Positions 1-8,213 of a DNA stretch of 64,000 nt are shown piece by piece. Source of the stretch: Shewanella electrodiphila (GTDB lineage Bacteria; Pseudomonadota; Gammaproteobacteria; Enterobacterales; Shewanellaceae); contig NZ_JAKIKU010000002.1 in assembly GCF_023283985.1 (NCBI RefSeq), positions 496,001 to 560,000 on the forward strand, given 5' to 3'. Position 1 is the first letter of the stretch. Every line of letters begins with the position of its first letter. The notes below the pieces were generated by a model. It saw nothing but the letters and a program-made list of their open reading frames with translations, made no database searches and was not told the DNA's origin. Position numbers and translations under genes: made by a program.

Positions 1-2
1 TG

Positions 3-1874
3 ACCAGTAATAATATTGCCAATGCCAATACGGTGGGTTATCACCGTCAAGTGGCTGAGCAATCGTCATTAGAGTCCCAAAAAATTGGTAATAGTTTTTA
101 TGGACAGGGCACTTATGTATCCGATGTTAAACGGATATATAACGACTATGCAGCAAGAGAGTTGCGTATTGGCCAAACTGCAATGAGTGGCGCGGAAACT
201 CGCTACACTAAAATGAACGAAATGGATCAGCTATATTCTCAAATTGGTTCTATGGTTCCTGATAGATTGACTGATTTTTTTGCCAGTATTAATAGTGTCG
301 CCGATCTGCCTACAGATATAGGTATGCGTGACAGTATGTTAGGTGCTGCTCAGCAAACTGCGACTAGCTTAAATCAAATGCAGTCTCACTTAGATTCACA
401 GATGAAGCAAACCAATAGTCAAATTGGCGCTGTTGCAGATCGAATCAATGAAATTAGTACTGAGCTCGCCAATATTAATTTAGAGCTAATGAAATCGGGC
501 GGGCAACAAGATAGCCAGTTACTTGATCAACAAGATGCGTTAATTCTTGAATTAAGTGAATACTCAGAAGTGAATGTGATTCCGTTAGAAAATGGTGGCA
601 AAAGTGTCATGTTGGGCGGCTCTGTGATGCTAGTGTCTGGCGAGGTGGCTATGCAAGTGGGCACAACCACAGGCGACCCTTATCCTAATGAGCCGAGACT
701 GACAACGTCAACAGGTAATCAAACTTTAGTTATTGATGGTTCTAAACTTGGTGGGCAACTCGGTGAGTTATTCAAATTTAGGGATGAAACCTTAATTCCA
801 GTTAACCAAGAGTTAGGACAACTTGCTCTAGGTGTTGCTGATGCATTCAATGAAATGCAGTCTAAGGGTTTTGATTTAAATGGTGAGCTTGGACAGAACA
901 TTTTTACCGATATTAATGATCCAACGATGGCAGCTGGCCGAGTTGGCGAATACGAAGGTAATACTGGTACTGTCAAATTAAAAGTTAATATTGATGATGT
1001 CGGTCAATTAACAGGGAGTTCATATGAGCTTTCATTTACTGCACCTTCATCTTATGAATTAAAAGATACTAAAACGGGTGAGATCCAAGCGTTAACTTAT
1101 GATGCTGTGAATAACCAATTAACGGGTGGGGATGGTTTTTCTATTCAAATTGATTCAGTTCCAGCGGGTTTCGCTGATGGTGATAGGTTTGAAATAAGAC
1201 CAAACGCAGGTGCAGCCGCAGGTATCGGGGTTGAAATGACAGACCCTAAAGGTATTGCAGCAGCAGGCCCTAAAATCATAGGCGAGTCAACAAATTCGGG
1301 TGATACGAGTGTTCAGTTAACTAGCATAGATCGTACTAATGCTAACTTCCCGCTCACAGACAGTGAAATCACGATTCAGATTGATACCGTCACTAATACA
1401 TATCAAGCATTTGATGTCGATGGCACTGCTATTGGTGGACCTACTGCATTTACACCACCTCAAATCAGTACACCTTTTGGATTTGATTTTGAAATCGATG
1501 ATAGTTCTGCTGGCGGTGTTATTGATACTTATACCTTCGACTTGTCATTTGCTGAAGGTGATAACAGTAATGCAGTTGAAATGGCTAAATTGTCAGATGC
1601 AAAATTGATGAATGGTGGCACTACAACCTTAGCCGGTGTTTTTGAGGGCAGTAAATTAGATATTGGCAGTAAAACTAAAGCTGCAGCAGTAACTGTAGCG
1701 TCTAATGAAGCGGTTTATCAGCAAGCTTACAATCGAGTACAAAGTGAGTCTGGTGTTAATTTAGATGAAGAAGCAGCTAACCTCATGCGTTTTCAACAGT
1801 CATATCAAGCTTCCGCCAGAATCATGACAACTGCTCAGCAGATGTTTGACTCATTGCTTAGTTCTGTTCGCTAG
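3..1874 (+). CDS. flgK: Flagellar hook-filament junction protein FlgK (5' end cut by window)
   Basis: FlgK (HAP1) is the first of two junction proteins joining the hook to the filament. It is exported by the flagellar type III system and acts outside the cell. The frame is already open at base 3 and reads the conserved TSNNIANANTVGYHRQ segment of the flagellar rod/hook/HAP N-terminal domain, so the true start lies upstream and the GTG at 33 is not a start. About 623 residues are visible; the family is usually 550-650. The C-terminal end (NLDEEAANLMRFQQSYQAS) is the standard D0 helix, and the middle is the variable domain. FlgL follows after 11 bases, as is usual. The partial 5' end is due only to the window edge. 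Confidence 0.96.
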   Translation, partial: TSNNIANANTVGYHRQVAEQSSLESQKIGNSFYGQGTYVSDVKRIYNDYAARELRIGQTAMSGAETRYTKMNEMDQLYSQIGSMVPDRLTDFFASINSVADLPTDIGMRDSMLGAAQQTATSLNQMQSHLDSQMKQTNSQIGAVADRINEISTELANINLELMKSGGQQDSQLLDQQDALILELSEYSEVNVIPLENGGKSVMLGGSVMLVSGEVAMQVGTTTGDPYPNEPRLTTSTGNQTLVIDGSKLGGQLGELFKFRDETLIPVNQELGQLALGVADAFNEMQSKGFDLNGELGQNIFTDINDPTMAAGRVGEYEGNTGTVKLKVNIDDVGQLTGSSYELSFTAPSSYELKDTKTGEIQALTYDAVNNQLTGGDGFSIQIDSVPAGFADGDRFEIRPNAGAAAGIGVEMTDPKGIAAAGPKIIGESTNSGDTSVQLTSIDRTNANFPLTDSEITIQIDTVTNTYQAFDVDGTAIGGPTAFTPPQISTPFGFDFEIDDSSAGGVIDTYTFDLSFAEGDNSNAVEMAKLSDAKLMNGGTTTLAGVFEGSKLDIGSKTKAAAVTVASNEAVYQQAYNRVQSESGVNLDEEAANLMRFQQSYQASARIMTTAQQMFDSLLSSVR

Positions 1875-1885
1875 GAGAATCAGTT

Positions 1886-3088
1886 ATGCGAATTTCAACC
1901 GCTCAAATGTTTAACCAGAATACTACTAGTATTTCAAAGGGGCAGTCTGCGACCAATAAAATTCTTGAACAGTTGGCAAGCGGCAAAAAGATTAATACTG
2001 CTGGCGATGATCCTGTGGCGGCAATTGGTGTTGATACCTTAAGGCAGAAAAACGCACTAGTTGATCAATATGTCAAAAATGTTGATTACGCTCAAAAGCA
2101 CCTTGGATTAAGTGAAAGCAAACTAGGCAGCACTGAAACCTTGATGGGCAGTATGCGTGAACAGTTACAACGCGCTGCAAACGGCAGTCTATCTCAGTCT
2201 GAACGACAAATGATTGCCGATGAAATGAAAGATAGCTTAGAAGAGTTAATGTCGATAGCCAACACTAAAGACGAGTCTGGCAATTATATTTTCGCGGGAA
2301 ACAACACGAATAACCCTCCGTTTGCTTTTGATAACAATGGCGAAATTGTTTATAGCGGAGATAGCGGAGAGCGGCAAAGTATTGTTGCCTCCGGTGTCAC
2401 CGTAGGAACAAATGTGCCAGGGGATACGGTATTTATGAATGCCTCAAACCCTTTAGGTGACTATGGCGTCAATTATCTGCCATCCCAACAAGGTGACTTT
2501 ACCGTAGATAAGGCGGCAATATTTGATTCCGCTGCTCATGTTGAAGATACCTACACGTTTAAATTTGTTGATAACGCCGGAGTATTGGATTTACAAATAG
2601 AAGACTCTGGCGGAGCAGTTATTTCTACAGTGCCCAATTTTGATTCAAGTAACCCTGTAAGCTTTAACGGTATTGAGGTTCAATTGTCTGGACAGCCCGT
2701 TGCTGGTGACTCTTTCACTATGGAACCGCAAGAAACGGTCAGTATTTTAGATAGTTTTAACGAAGCTATAACTATGCTTGAAGATCCTTCTTTTGCAGAT
2801 TCACCGCAAGGGAACTCAAAGTTGGCACAGCTATTGAATGATATCGATAGTGGTCAAAATCAAGTCAGTGCGGCAAGAAGTATTGCAGGCAATAGCTTGA
2901 AGAGTTTAGAAAGTATCTCTACAAATCACGCAGAAGAAAAAATCGTTAATGACAGTGCTTTATCCATGCTTGAAGATTTGGATTATGCAGCAGCAATAAC
3001 TGAGTTTGAAAAACAGCAACTGGCATTAAATGCCGTGTCGAGTGTATTCGGCAAAGTCGGTTCTATTTCGTTGTTTGACTATATCTAG
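1886..3088 (+). CDS. flgL: Flagellar hook-filament junction protein FlgL
   Basis: FlgL (HAP3) is the second junction protein, placed between FlgK and the flagellin filament. The 400-residue product has the flagellin-like N-terminal helix (residues about 3-45, with the LASGKKINTAGDDP segment that matches flagellin [16 protein letters not shown]) and a flagellin-like C-terminal helix. The insert between them is variable. The ATG follows AGGAGAATCAGTT, a good ribosome site. It is co-transcribed with flgK. No terminator is visible between it and the first flagellin. Confidence 0.95.
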   Translation: MRISTAQMFNQNTTSISKGQSATNKILEQLASGKKINTAGDDPVAAIGVDTLRQKNALVDQYVKNVDYAQKHLGLSESKLGSTETLMGSMREQLQRAANGSLSQSERQMIADEMKDSLEELMSIANTKDESGNYIFAGNNTNNPPFAFDNNGEIVYSGDSGERQSIVASGVTVGTNVPGDTVFMNASNPLGDYGVNYLPSQQGDFTVDKAAIFDSAAHVEDTYTFKFVDNAGVLDLQIEDSGGAVISTVPNFDSSNPVSFNGIEVQLSGQPVAGDSFTMEPQETVSILDSFNEAITMLEDPSFADSPQGNSKLAQLLNDIDSGQNQVSAARSIAGNSLKSLESISTNHAEEKIVNDSALSMLEDLDYAAAITEFEKQQLALNAVSSVFGKVGSISLFDYI

Positions 3089-3150
3089 CAGGTTTTTGAA
3101 TCTAGCAAGATATGTAAACAATAATGACCCACGTTAAATTGTAAAATTTA

Positions 3151-3171
3151 GCCAAGCTCCAAAGTCTTGGC
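3151..3171 (+). promoter_or_regulatory. Inverted repeat in the first flagellin leader
   Basis: GCCAAG (3151-3156) and CTTGGC (3166-3171) form a perfect 6-bp stem with a 9-base loop. The stem ends 27 bases before the flagellin ATG and just upstream of its GAGGA ribosome site. There is no T-run, so it is not a terminator. It may be a structured 5' leader that affects translation or stability; that function is inferred. Confidence 0.4.
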
Positions 3172-3198
3172 AACAAAACTAAGAATGAGGATTTATTT

Positions 3199-4020
3199 AT
3201 GGCTATTACAGTAAATACAAACGTTACATCAATGAAAGCGCAGAAGAACTTAAATACTTCAACTCAGGGGCTTTCAACCTCGATGGAGCGTTTATCATCT
3301 GGTTTACGTATTAATAGTGCGAAAGACGATGCTGCAGGTCTGGCAATCTCTAACCGCTTGAACTCTCAAGTTCGCGGCTTAGAGGTTGGGATGCGTAATG
3401 CTAACGATGCAATCTCTATCGCGCAGATTTCTGAAGGTGCGATGCAAGAGCAAACAAATATGTTGCAACGCATGCGTGACTTAACTATTCAATCTGAAAA
3501 TGGTGCTAACAGCCCAGAAGATAATTTAGCTATTAAAGCTGAAATGGATGAATTAGCTTTAGAGATTACAGAAATTGGCAACAACACAGCTTTTGGTGAT
3601 ACAAAGCTAATGTCAGGCGGCTTTGCCGCTGGTAAAAGCTTCCAAGTCGGTCATCAGGCTGGTGAAACCATTACTATCAGCGTAAATAAAACTGATGCAA
3701 GCTCACTATCAGTAGATGGGTTAGATAATGCTTCCGCTGGCGACCGTACCGCTGCGCTAGGTGCAATTGATGCAGCGATTAAGTCAATTGATACACAACG
3801 TGCAGACTTAGGTGCGAAACAGAACCGTCTAGCTCATAACATTGCGAACAGTGCTAATACTCAAGCAAACGTGGCTGATGCTAAGAGCCGTATCGTGGAT
3901 GTGGATTTCGCTAAAGAAACTGCTGAAATGACCAAAAATCAGGTATTACAACAAACAGGTAGTTCAATGCTTGCACAAGCGAATCAATTACCTCAAGTTG
4001 CACTTTCGTTACTGGGCTAA
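3199..4020 (+). CDS. flaA: Flagellin, first tandem copy (FlaA type)
   Basis: A 273-residue flagellin, exported through the flagellar channel and polymerised under the FliD cap. It is a short flagellin: the conserved N-terminal D0/D1 (to about residue 150) runs almost directly into the C-terminal D1/D0 (from about 190), with no large surface domain. The start is the ATG after AATGAGGATTTATTT. It differs from the next gene product at 12 positions by my count, plus one extra C-terminal glycine. I see neither a sigma-28 nor a GG-N10-GC sigma-54 box in the 110 bases upstream. In Shewanella the upstream flagellin is reported to form the filament base and to be controlled differently from the second copy. 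The flaA name follows that convention. Confidence 0.94.
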   Translation: MAITVNTNVTSMKAQKNLNTSTQGLSTSMERLSSGLRINSAKDDAAGLAISNRLNSQVRGLEVGMRNANDAISIAQISEGAMQEQTNMLQRMRDLTIQSENGANSPEDNLAIKAEMDELALEITEIGNNTAFGDTKLMSGGFAAGKSFQVGHQAGETITISVNKTDASSLSVDGLDNASAGDRTAALGAIDAAIKSIDTQRADLGAKQNRLAHNIANSANTQANVADAKSRIVDVDFAKETAEMTKNQVLQQTGSSMLAQANQLPQVALSLLG

Positions 4021-4059
4021 TTTACATCCTAGAAATGTAGTTTAGTTAATCAATTGCAT

Positions 4060-4098
4060 AAAAAGCCATATCCATTTTTGAATGAATATGGCTTTTTT
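4060..4098 (+). terminator. Rho-independent terminator after first flagellin
   Basis: AAAAAGCCATAT (4060-4071) pairs with ATATGGCTTTTT (4086-4097), followed by T residues. It sits 40 bases past the flagellin stop and separates the two flagellin transcripts. Confidence 0.9.
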
Positions 4099-4163
4099 AA
4101 TGCCTGTAAGCCACTGTTTTCTAGCTAATATGATAAATGTTCGAAAAATGTTCAAATAATTTC

Positions 4164-4190
4164 TAAAGTATCTTAAAACGCTGCCGTTAA
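4164..4190 (+). promoter_or_regulatory. Sigma-28 (FliA) promoter of second flagellin
   Basis: TAAAGTAT (4164-4171), an 11-base spacer and GCCGTTAA (4183-4190) closely match the enterobacterial sigma-28 consensus TAAAGTTT-N11-GCCGATAA. It lies about 80 bases before the second flagellin start and downstream of the terminator of the first. FliA is encoded at 30658. Confidence 0.85.
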
Positions 4191-4214
4191 AGTATTTGTA
4201 ACCCAATAGACCCG

Positions 4215-4250
4215 CCTGGCAATCAAGACAGGCAATGTTTTAAAGCCAGG
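4215..4250 (+). promoter_or_regulatory. Inverted repeat in the second flagellin leader
   Basis: CCTGGC (4215-4220) can pair with GCCAGG (4245-4250). An alternative shorter stem, GCCTG/CAGGC, overlaps the first arm, so two exclusive foldings are possible. The structure ends just before the AGAGGAA ribosome site. Its position mirrors the leader hairpin of the first flagellin although the sequence differs. Confidence 0.35.
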
Positions 4251-4269
4251 TATAAAGAGGAATCAAATT

Positions 4270-5088
4270 ATGGCTATTACAGTAAATACAAACGTAACGT
4301 CAATGAAAGCACAAAAGAACCTTAACTCGTCAACAAATGGTCTCGCTACCTCAATGGAGCGTTTGTCTTCAGGTTTACGTATTAATAGTGCAAAAGATGA
4401 TGCTGCTGGTTTAGCAATTTCAAACCGTTTGAATTCTCAAGTTAGAGGTTTGGAAGTTGGTATGCGTAATGCTAATGATGCAATTTCTATTGCGCAAATT
4501 TCTGAAGGCGCAATGCAAGAGCAAACCAATATGCTTCAGCGAATGCGTGACCTAACGGTACAATCAGAAAACGGTGCAAACAGCGCAGATGATAATTTAG
4601 CCATTAAAGCTGAGATGGATGAATTAGCTTTAGAAATTACTGAAATTGGTAATAACACGGCGTTTGGTGATACTAAGCTAATGTCAGGCGGCTTTGCCGC
4701 TGGTAAAAGTTTCCAAGTTGGTCATCAGGCTGGTGAAAATATCACCATCACGGTTGCGAAAACTGATGCAAGCTCACTATCAGTAGACGGGTTAGATAAT
4801 GCTTCAGCTGGCGACCGTACAGCTTCTTTAACTGCAATTGATGCAGCGATTAAGTCTATTGATACTCAACGAGCAGATTTAGGTGCAAAACAAAACCGCT
4901 TAGCACACAACATTGCTAACAGTGCTAATACTCAGGCGAACGTTGCCGATGCTAAGAGTCGTATTGTTGATGTCGATTTCGCGAAAGAAACGGCTGAAAT
5001 GACCAAGAACCAAGTTCTACAGCAAACAGGTTCTTCTATGTTGGCGCAAGCGAACCAACTGCCTCAAATAGCATTATCTCTTCTTTAA
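4270..5088 (+). CDS. flaB: Flagellin, second tandem copy (FlaB type)
   Basis: A 272-residue short flagellin, nearly identical to its upstream neighbour. The differences are scattered: residues about 20-26, 97-107, 155-162, 185-190 and the C-terminus. It has its own sigma-28 promoter and its own terminator, so it is a separate late transcript. The start ATG follows AAAGAGGAATCAAATT. By analogy with Shewanella it is probably the main filament protein. The near-identity of both genes, also at DNA level, indicates tandem duplication with possible gene conversion. Confidence 0.94.
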   Translation: MAITVNTNVTSMKAQKNLNSSTNGLATSMERLSSGLRINSAKDDAAGLAISNRLNSQVRGLEVGMRNANDAISIAQISEGAMQEQTNMLQRMRDLTVQSENGANSADDNLAIKAEMDELALEITEIGNNTAFGDTKLMSGGFAAGKSFQVGHQAGENITITVAKTDASSLSVDGLDNASAGDRTASLTAIDAAIKSIDTQRADLGAKQNRLAHNIANSANTQANVADAKSRIVDVDFAKETAEMTKNQVLQQTGSSMLAQANQLPQIALSLL

Positions 5089-5130
5089 TCGAAAAGTAAG
5101 CTAAAGTTCGATTAAAAACGATTTAAAGAA

Positions 5131-5161
5131 GGGAGATTCTACTAGAATCTCCCTTTTTTTA
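5131..5161 (+). terminator. Rho-independent terminator after second flagellin
   Basis: GGGAGATTC (5131-5139) and GAATCTCCC (5145-5153) form a perfect 9-bp stem with a TACTA loop, followed by eight T. This is a strong terminator between flaB and flaG. Confidence 0.95.
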
Positions 5162-5189
5162 ATCAAATTGTTTTTTCTGGGGGTATAAT

Positions 5190-5591
5190 ATGACTATGGA
5201 ATTAAATCTTAATGGTCCTCAACAAGTTGTATCTGACTATATAGGAACTCAGCGATTAGCTGAAAATAACATTAAAGACAATGAAGACAAGTTTAAAGTG
5301 TCCGAATTGACTAAGGCTGAATCGCTCACAGAAGAAACGGCAAAAGAAAAGCCCAAAGAAAAGCCCAAAGATGTTGAGGTTGCAGAGCTCGTTGATGAAC
5401 TCAATAGCATGGTATCACTGATGCGTAAAGGGTTAGCCTTTAAAATTGATGATGAGTCGGGTAAGCAAATCGTCAATGTTCTCGATCTTGACTCTGGCGA
5501 TATTATTCGTCAAATTCCAAATGAAGAAGCATTAGAGTTATCGCAAAAATTAGCAGAAGTGGCTGGTTTTTTGCTTAAAACAGAAGCGTAA
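5190..5591 (+). CDS. flaG: FlaG-family flagellar protein
   Basis: A 133-residue protein with the FlaG signature in its C-terminal half: a helix about residues 65-85, then the segment KQIVNVLDLDSGDIIRQIPNEE near 95-115. The N-terminal half is charged and repetitive (KEKPKEKPKD). FlaG proteins are found next to fliD in polar flagellates and influence filament length; the mechanism is not settled. The start is the ATG at 5190 after CTGGGGGTATAAT. It is the first gene of the flaG-fliD-flaI-fliS cluster, with no clear sigma-28 or sigma-54 box in the short gap after the flaB terminator. Confidence 0.85.
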   Translation: MTMELNLNGPQQVVSDYIGTQRLAENNIKDNEDKFKVSELTKAESLTEETAKEKPKEKPKDVEVAELVDELNSMVSLMRKGLAFKIDDESGKQIVNVLDLDSGDIIRQIPNEEALELSQKLAEVAGFLLKTEA

Positions 5592-5626
5592 GTCAAATTT
5601 AGCTAGTAGCATTTTAGGAGTACATC

Positions 5627-6994
5627 ATGGCATTAACAGCAACCGGTATAGGATCTGGATTAGATATTAACACTATTGTTGGTGTGTTAGTTGATGCCGA
5701 AAAGCTTCCTAAAGAAGCCTTATTTGATAAAACGGAAGAAACGATTGAATCAAAAGTTTCGGGTATTGGTACTTTAAAAAGTAAGTTAGCCACATTCCAA
5801 GATGCGCTAGAAAAATTAACTGATCCAGATTCTTTGAATATCAGAAATGTCTCAACGGGTGACAGCATTTATTTTGGTGCTACAGCCGACAAAACTGCAC
5901 AAACTGGCAACTATCAAATTCAAGTGGAGCAATTAGCTTCCTCGCATAAAATTGCTGGAACGAATGTTGCTGATGCAACGTCTGCAGTTGGTCAAGGTAG
6001 CCTCGATTTATCGGTAAATGGTGAAGCGTTTTCAGTTGATATAGAAGCAACAGATAGCCTTAAAGATATTGCAGATAAAATAAATAGCGCTGATGACAAT
6101 TCAGGTGTTACGGCCACCATTATTACAAGTGACGCCGGCAGTCGTTTGGTATTTAGTTCTGATGAAACTGGAACCGATAACGAAGTTTCTGTCGTTGCAA
6201 ATGACACCGCAGGCTCTGGCTTAAATGATATGTTTGGCTCAGGTAATCTGACCACATTAAGTGATGCAAAAAACTCAATAGTTTACATTGATGGGCAAAA
6301 AGTGACTTCACAATCTAATGAAGTCAAAGATGCCATTGTTGGAGTGACTTTATCACTGACCGAAGCCGATATGAGTAAGACATCTACATTAAAAATAGAA
6401 CAAGATGATGAAAGCGTAAAAGACAATATTCAAGGTTTTGTTGATGCATACAATAGTTTAGTCGATTCAATTAGTAGTCTTTCGAAATATGATGTAGAAA
6501 ATGAGGAAGCAGCCGCTTTACAAGGTGACTCAATGATACGTTCAATTGAGTCACAAATGCGCAGTGTTATTAGCACTCGAGTCGATGTCGATGGCAGTTC
6601 TAGCGCACTATATGATATTGGTATTGAAACTGACCGTTACGGAAAACTGTCAATTGATAGCACTAAACTGGATAAAGTCATTAGCGAAGATATGAATTTA
6701 GTAGAAGGTTTATTCGCTTCTCCTGATACCGGTATTGCTAATCGATTAGATACACTCGTTGAGAGTTATGTTGAGTCTGGAGGCATAATTGATGGCCGCA
6801 ACACCAGTTTAACGAAAGAGCAAAGCCGTTTAGATGATCAACGTGAATCGTTTAGTTTAAAAATGGAGATGCTAGAAGCAAGATTATTTAAACAATTTAA
6901 TGCGATGGATTTAGTTGTCGCGCAAATGAATCAACAGAGTTCGGGCTTGGTGGAGAGACTCAACTCTTTACCTGGTGTTGTTCCTCAATCATAA
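5627..6994 (+). CDS. fliD: Flagellar filament cap protein FliD
   Basis: FliD (HAP2) forms the cap at the filament tip and inserts each exported flagellin. The 455-residue product has the N-terminal HAP2 domain (GIGSGLDINTIVGVLVDAE, residues 7-25) and the C-terminal FliD domain with the coiled segment ending QMNQQSSGLVERL. Length is normal. The ATG follows TTTTAGGAGTACATC. It is followed after 15 bases by the flaI-like gene. Confidence 0.95.
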   Translation: MALTATGIGSGLDINTIVGVLVDAEKLPKEALFDKTEETIESKVSGIGTLKSKLATFQDALEKLTDPDSLNIRNVSTGDSIYFGATADKTAQTGNYQIQVEQLASSHKIAGTNVADATSAVGQGSLDLSVNGEAFSVDIEATDSLKDIADKINSADDNSGVTATIITSDAGSRLVFSSDETGTDNEVSVVANDTAGSGLNDMFGSGNLTTLSDAKNSIVYIDGQKVTSQSNEVKDAIVGVTLSLTEADMSKTSTLKIEQDDESVKDNIQGFVDAYNSLVDSISSLSKYDVENEEAAALQGDSMIRSIESQMRSVISTRVDVDGSSSALYDIGIETDRYGKLSIDSTKLDKVISEDMNLVEGLFASPDTGIANRLDTLVESYVESGGIIDGRNTSLTKEQSRLDDQRESFSLKMEMLEARLFKQFNAMDLVVAQMNQQSSGLVERLNSLPGVVPQS

Positions 6995-7009
6995 GTTTAA
7001 GGTATTCCG

Positions 7010-7324
7010 TTGCTAGAGAATATTAATCAACGTGTCGATGATACGCTTAATGAGCTAGAAAATTTACCTTCAGAAGATGAGAAGTCTGACGAGCTGGTAT
7101 TGAAATTGCAAGAGTTGATACAGGAGCGTCAAATTTTACTTGATGATTTTAAAGATGACAATGTTGAAGTAGTACGAACCGTTTTGAATGAGCAATTATT
7201 GATTACTCAATCTTTTGAAAAACGCGCTAGTAAAGTACTTTTACATATTCAATCTTTGCTTAATCTCAGAAAGAAAAATCAGCGCCAGATTAGTATTTAT
7301 CAATCAGTCGATTCAAACAAGTAG
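7010..7324 (+). CDS. flaI: FlaI/FliT-like small flagellar protein
   Basis: A 104-residue, almost fully helical, charged protein between fliD and fliS. In Vibrio and Shewanella this position holds flaI, and in enterics the FliD chaperone FliT. The similarity is positional and by predicted helicity; I see no strict FliT motif. The likely start is TTG at 7010 behind TTTAAGG. A role as a FliD chaperone is inference. Confidence 0.65.
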   Translation: MLENINQRVDDTLNELENLPSEDEKSDELVLKLQELIQERQILLDDFKDDNVEVVRTVLNEQLLITQSFEKRASKVLLHIQSLLNLRKKNQRQISIYQSVDSNK

Positions 7325-7336
7325 CGAAGGTGACCT

Positions 7337-7741
7337 ATGAGAGGTTCAATTAAATCTTACCGTAAAGTATCTATCGATAGTGAGTTAGCTGTTGCTTCCC
7401 CACATCGTATAATCCAAATGATGTTCGATGGTGCTTTGTTGCGTTTAGCTCAAAGTCGCTACGCAATCGAAACGCAAGACTTACAAGGTAAAGGCGTTGC
7501 AATTAACAAAGCCATTGGAATTATAAACGGCTTAAATAATAGCTTGAATATGGATGTAAAAGACTCTGTAGCAGGCAATTTAAGTGAGCTTTATGACTTT
7601 ATGTTACGTCGTATTTCAGAGGCAAATATGAATAATGATGTTAAAGCGATTGATGATGTTTCAGGTATTCTTCGAACCATCAAAGAAGGCTGGGATGCCA
7701 TTCCTCAAGATATGCACTTGATGACTTCAGAAGCAAGTTGA
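7337..7741 (+). CDS. fliS: Flagellin export chaperone FliS
   Basis: FliS binds the C-terminal helix of unexported flagellin in the cytoplasm and keeps it from polymerising. The 134-residue product starts with the family segment (YRKVSIDSELAVASPHRIIQMMFDGAL) and ends in the helical bundle with GWDAIPQ. The ATG follows GAAGGTGACCT. It is the last gene of the flaG cluster, with a terminator 25 bases downstream. Confidence 0.93.
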   Translation: MRGSIKSYRKVSIDSELAVASPHRIIQMMFDGALLRLAQSRYAIETQDLQGKGVAINKAIGIINGLNNSLNMDVKDSVAGNLSELYDFMLRRISEANMNNDVKAIDDVSGILRTIKEGWDAIPQDMHLMTSEAS

Positions 7742-8213
7742 TACTAAGTGTTACGATTGTAAAACAGGCGCCAATGGCGTCTTTTTTATTGCTGATAAGT
7801 TTTAAGGTTGCAGTTAAACTGAATCCTCGTTTTATTTACTTTTTGAAATAAAATGTTGAAACCTGCCTATAAAAACAACTGTTGGTGACTTAAATCAACT
7901 GCATGGTAGAATAATGTCTTCTGATGCTTGATTCTCATGCTCTGATAATACAATATTTAATTTTTGCGTATTCGTTTAAACTTTATTGCTGGTTTGGCTA
8001 TATTTAAGTAAAGATTAAAAAATATGAGTATGCATTCTGCTATGTTAATGTTTATATTATAATTGTGTCTTCTGACTCAAAAAATATAGCGTGATAATCA
8101 ATATTCAAGTCTAGACTCTGTAATGTGTGCTAACTCTATGGTGTTTGCAAATAGACAGCCAATAACATGAATATGACTTTGAATAACTAATAACTAGAGC
8201 TTTGGCCTTCTTA
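7742..8213 (+). other. Intergenic region fliS-flrA (472 bp)
   Basis: The region holds the fliS terminator near its start and otherwise AT-rich DNA leading to flrA. I find no GG-N10-GC sigma-54 box and no sigma-28 box, which fits a master regulator that is not itself in the flagellar cascade. No open frame of note lies here. The long leader could carry upstream regulation of flrA, but no binding site can be named. Confidence 0.5.
7767..7787 (+). terminator. Terminator after fliS
   Basis: GGCGCC (7767-7772) pairs with GGCGTC (7776-7781), with one G-T pair and an AAT loop, and six T follow. Confidence 0.8.

Noticed and set aside
5102..5128. TAAAGTTC resembling a sigma-28 -35 box before flaG
   Set aside because: No GCCGATAA-like -10 box at the right spacing, and a strong terminator lies between it and flaG.
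5184..5189. TATAAT directly before the flaG start
   Set aside because: It touches the start codon, so it cannot serve as the -10 box of a transcript with the flaG ribosome site.
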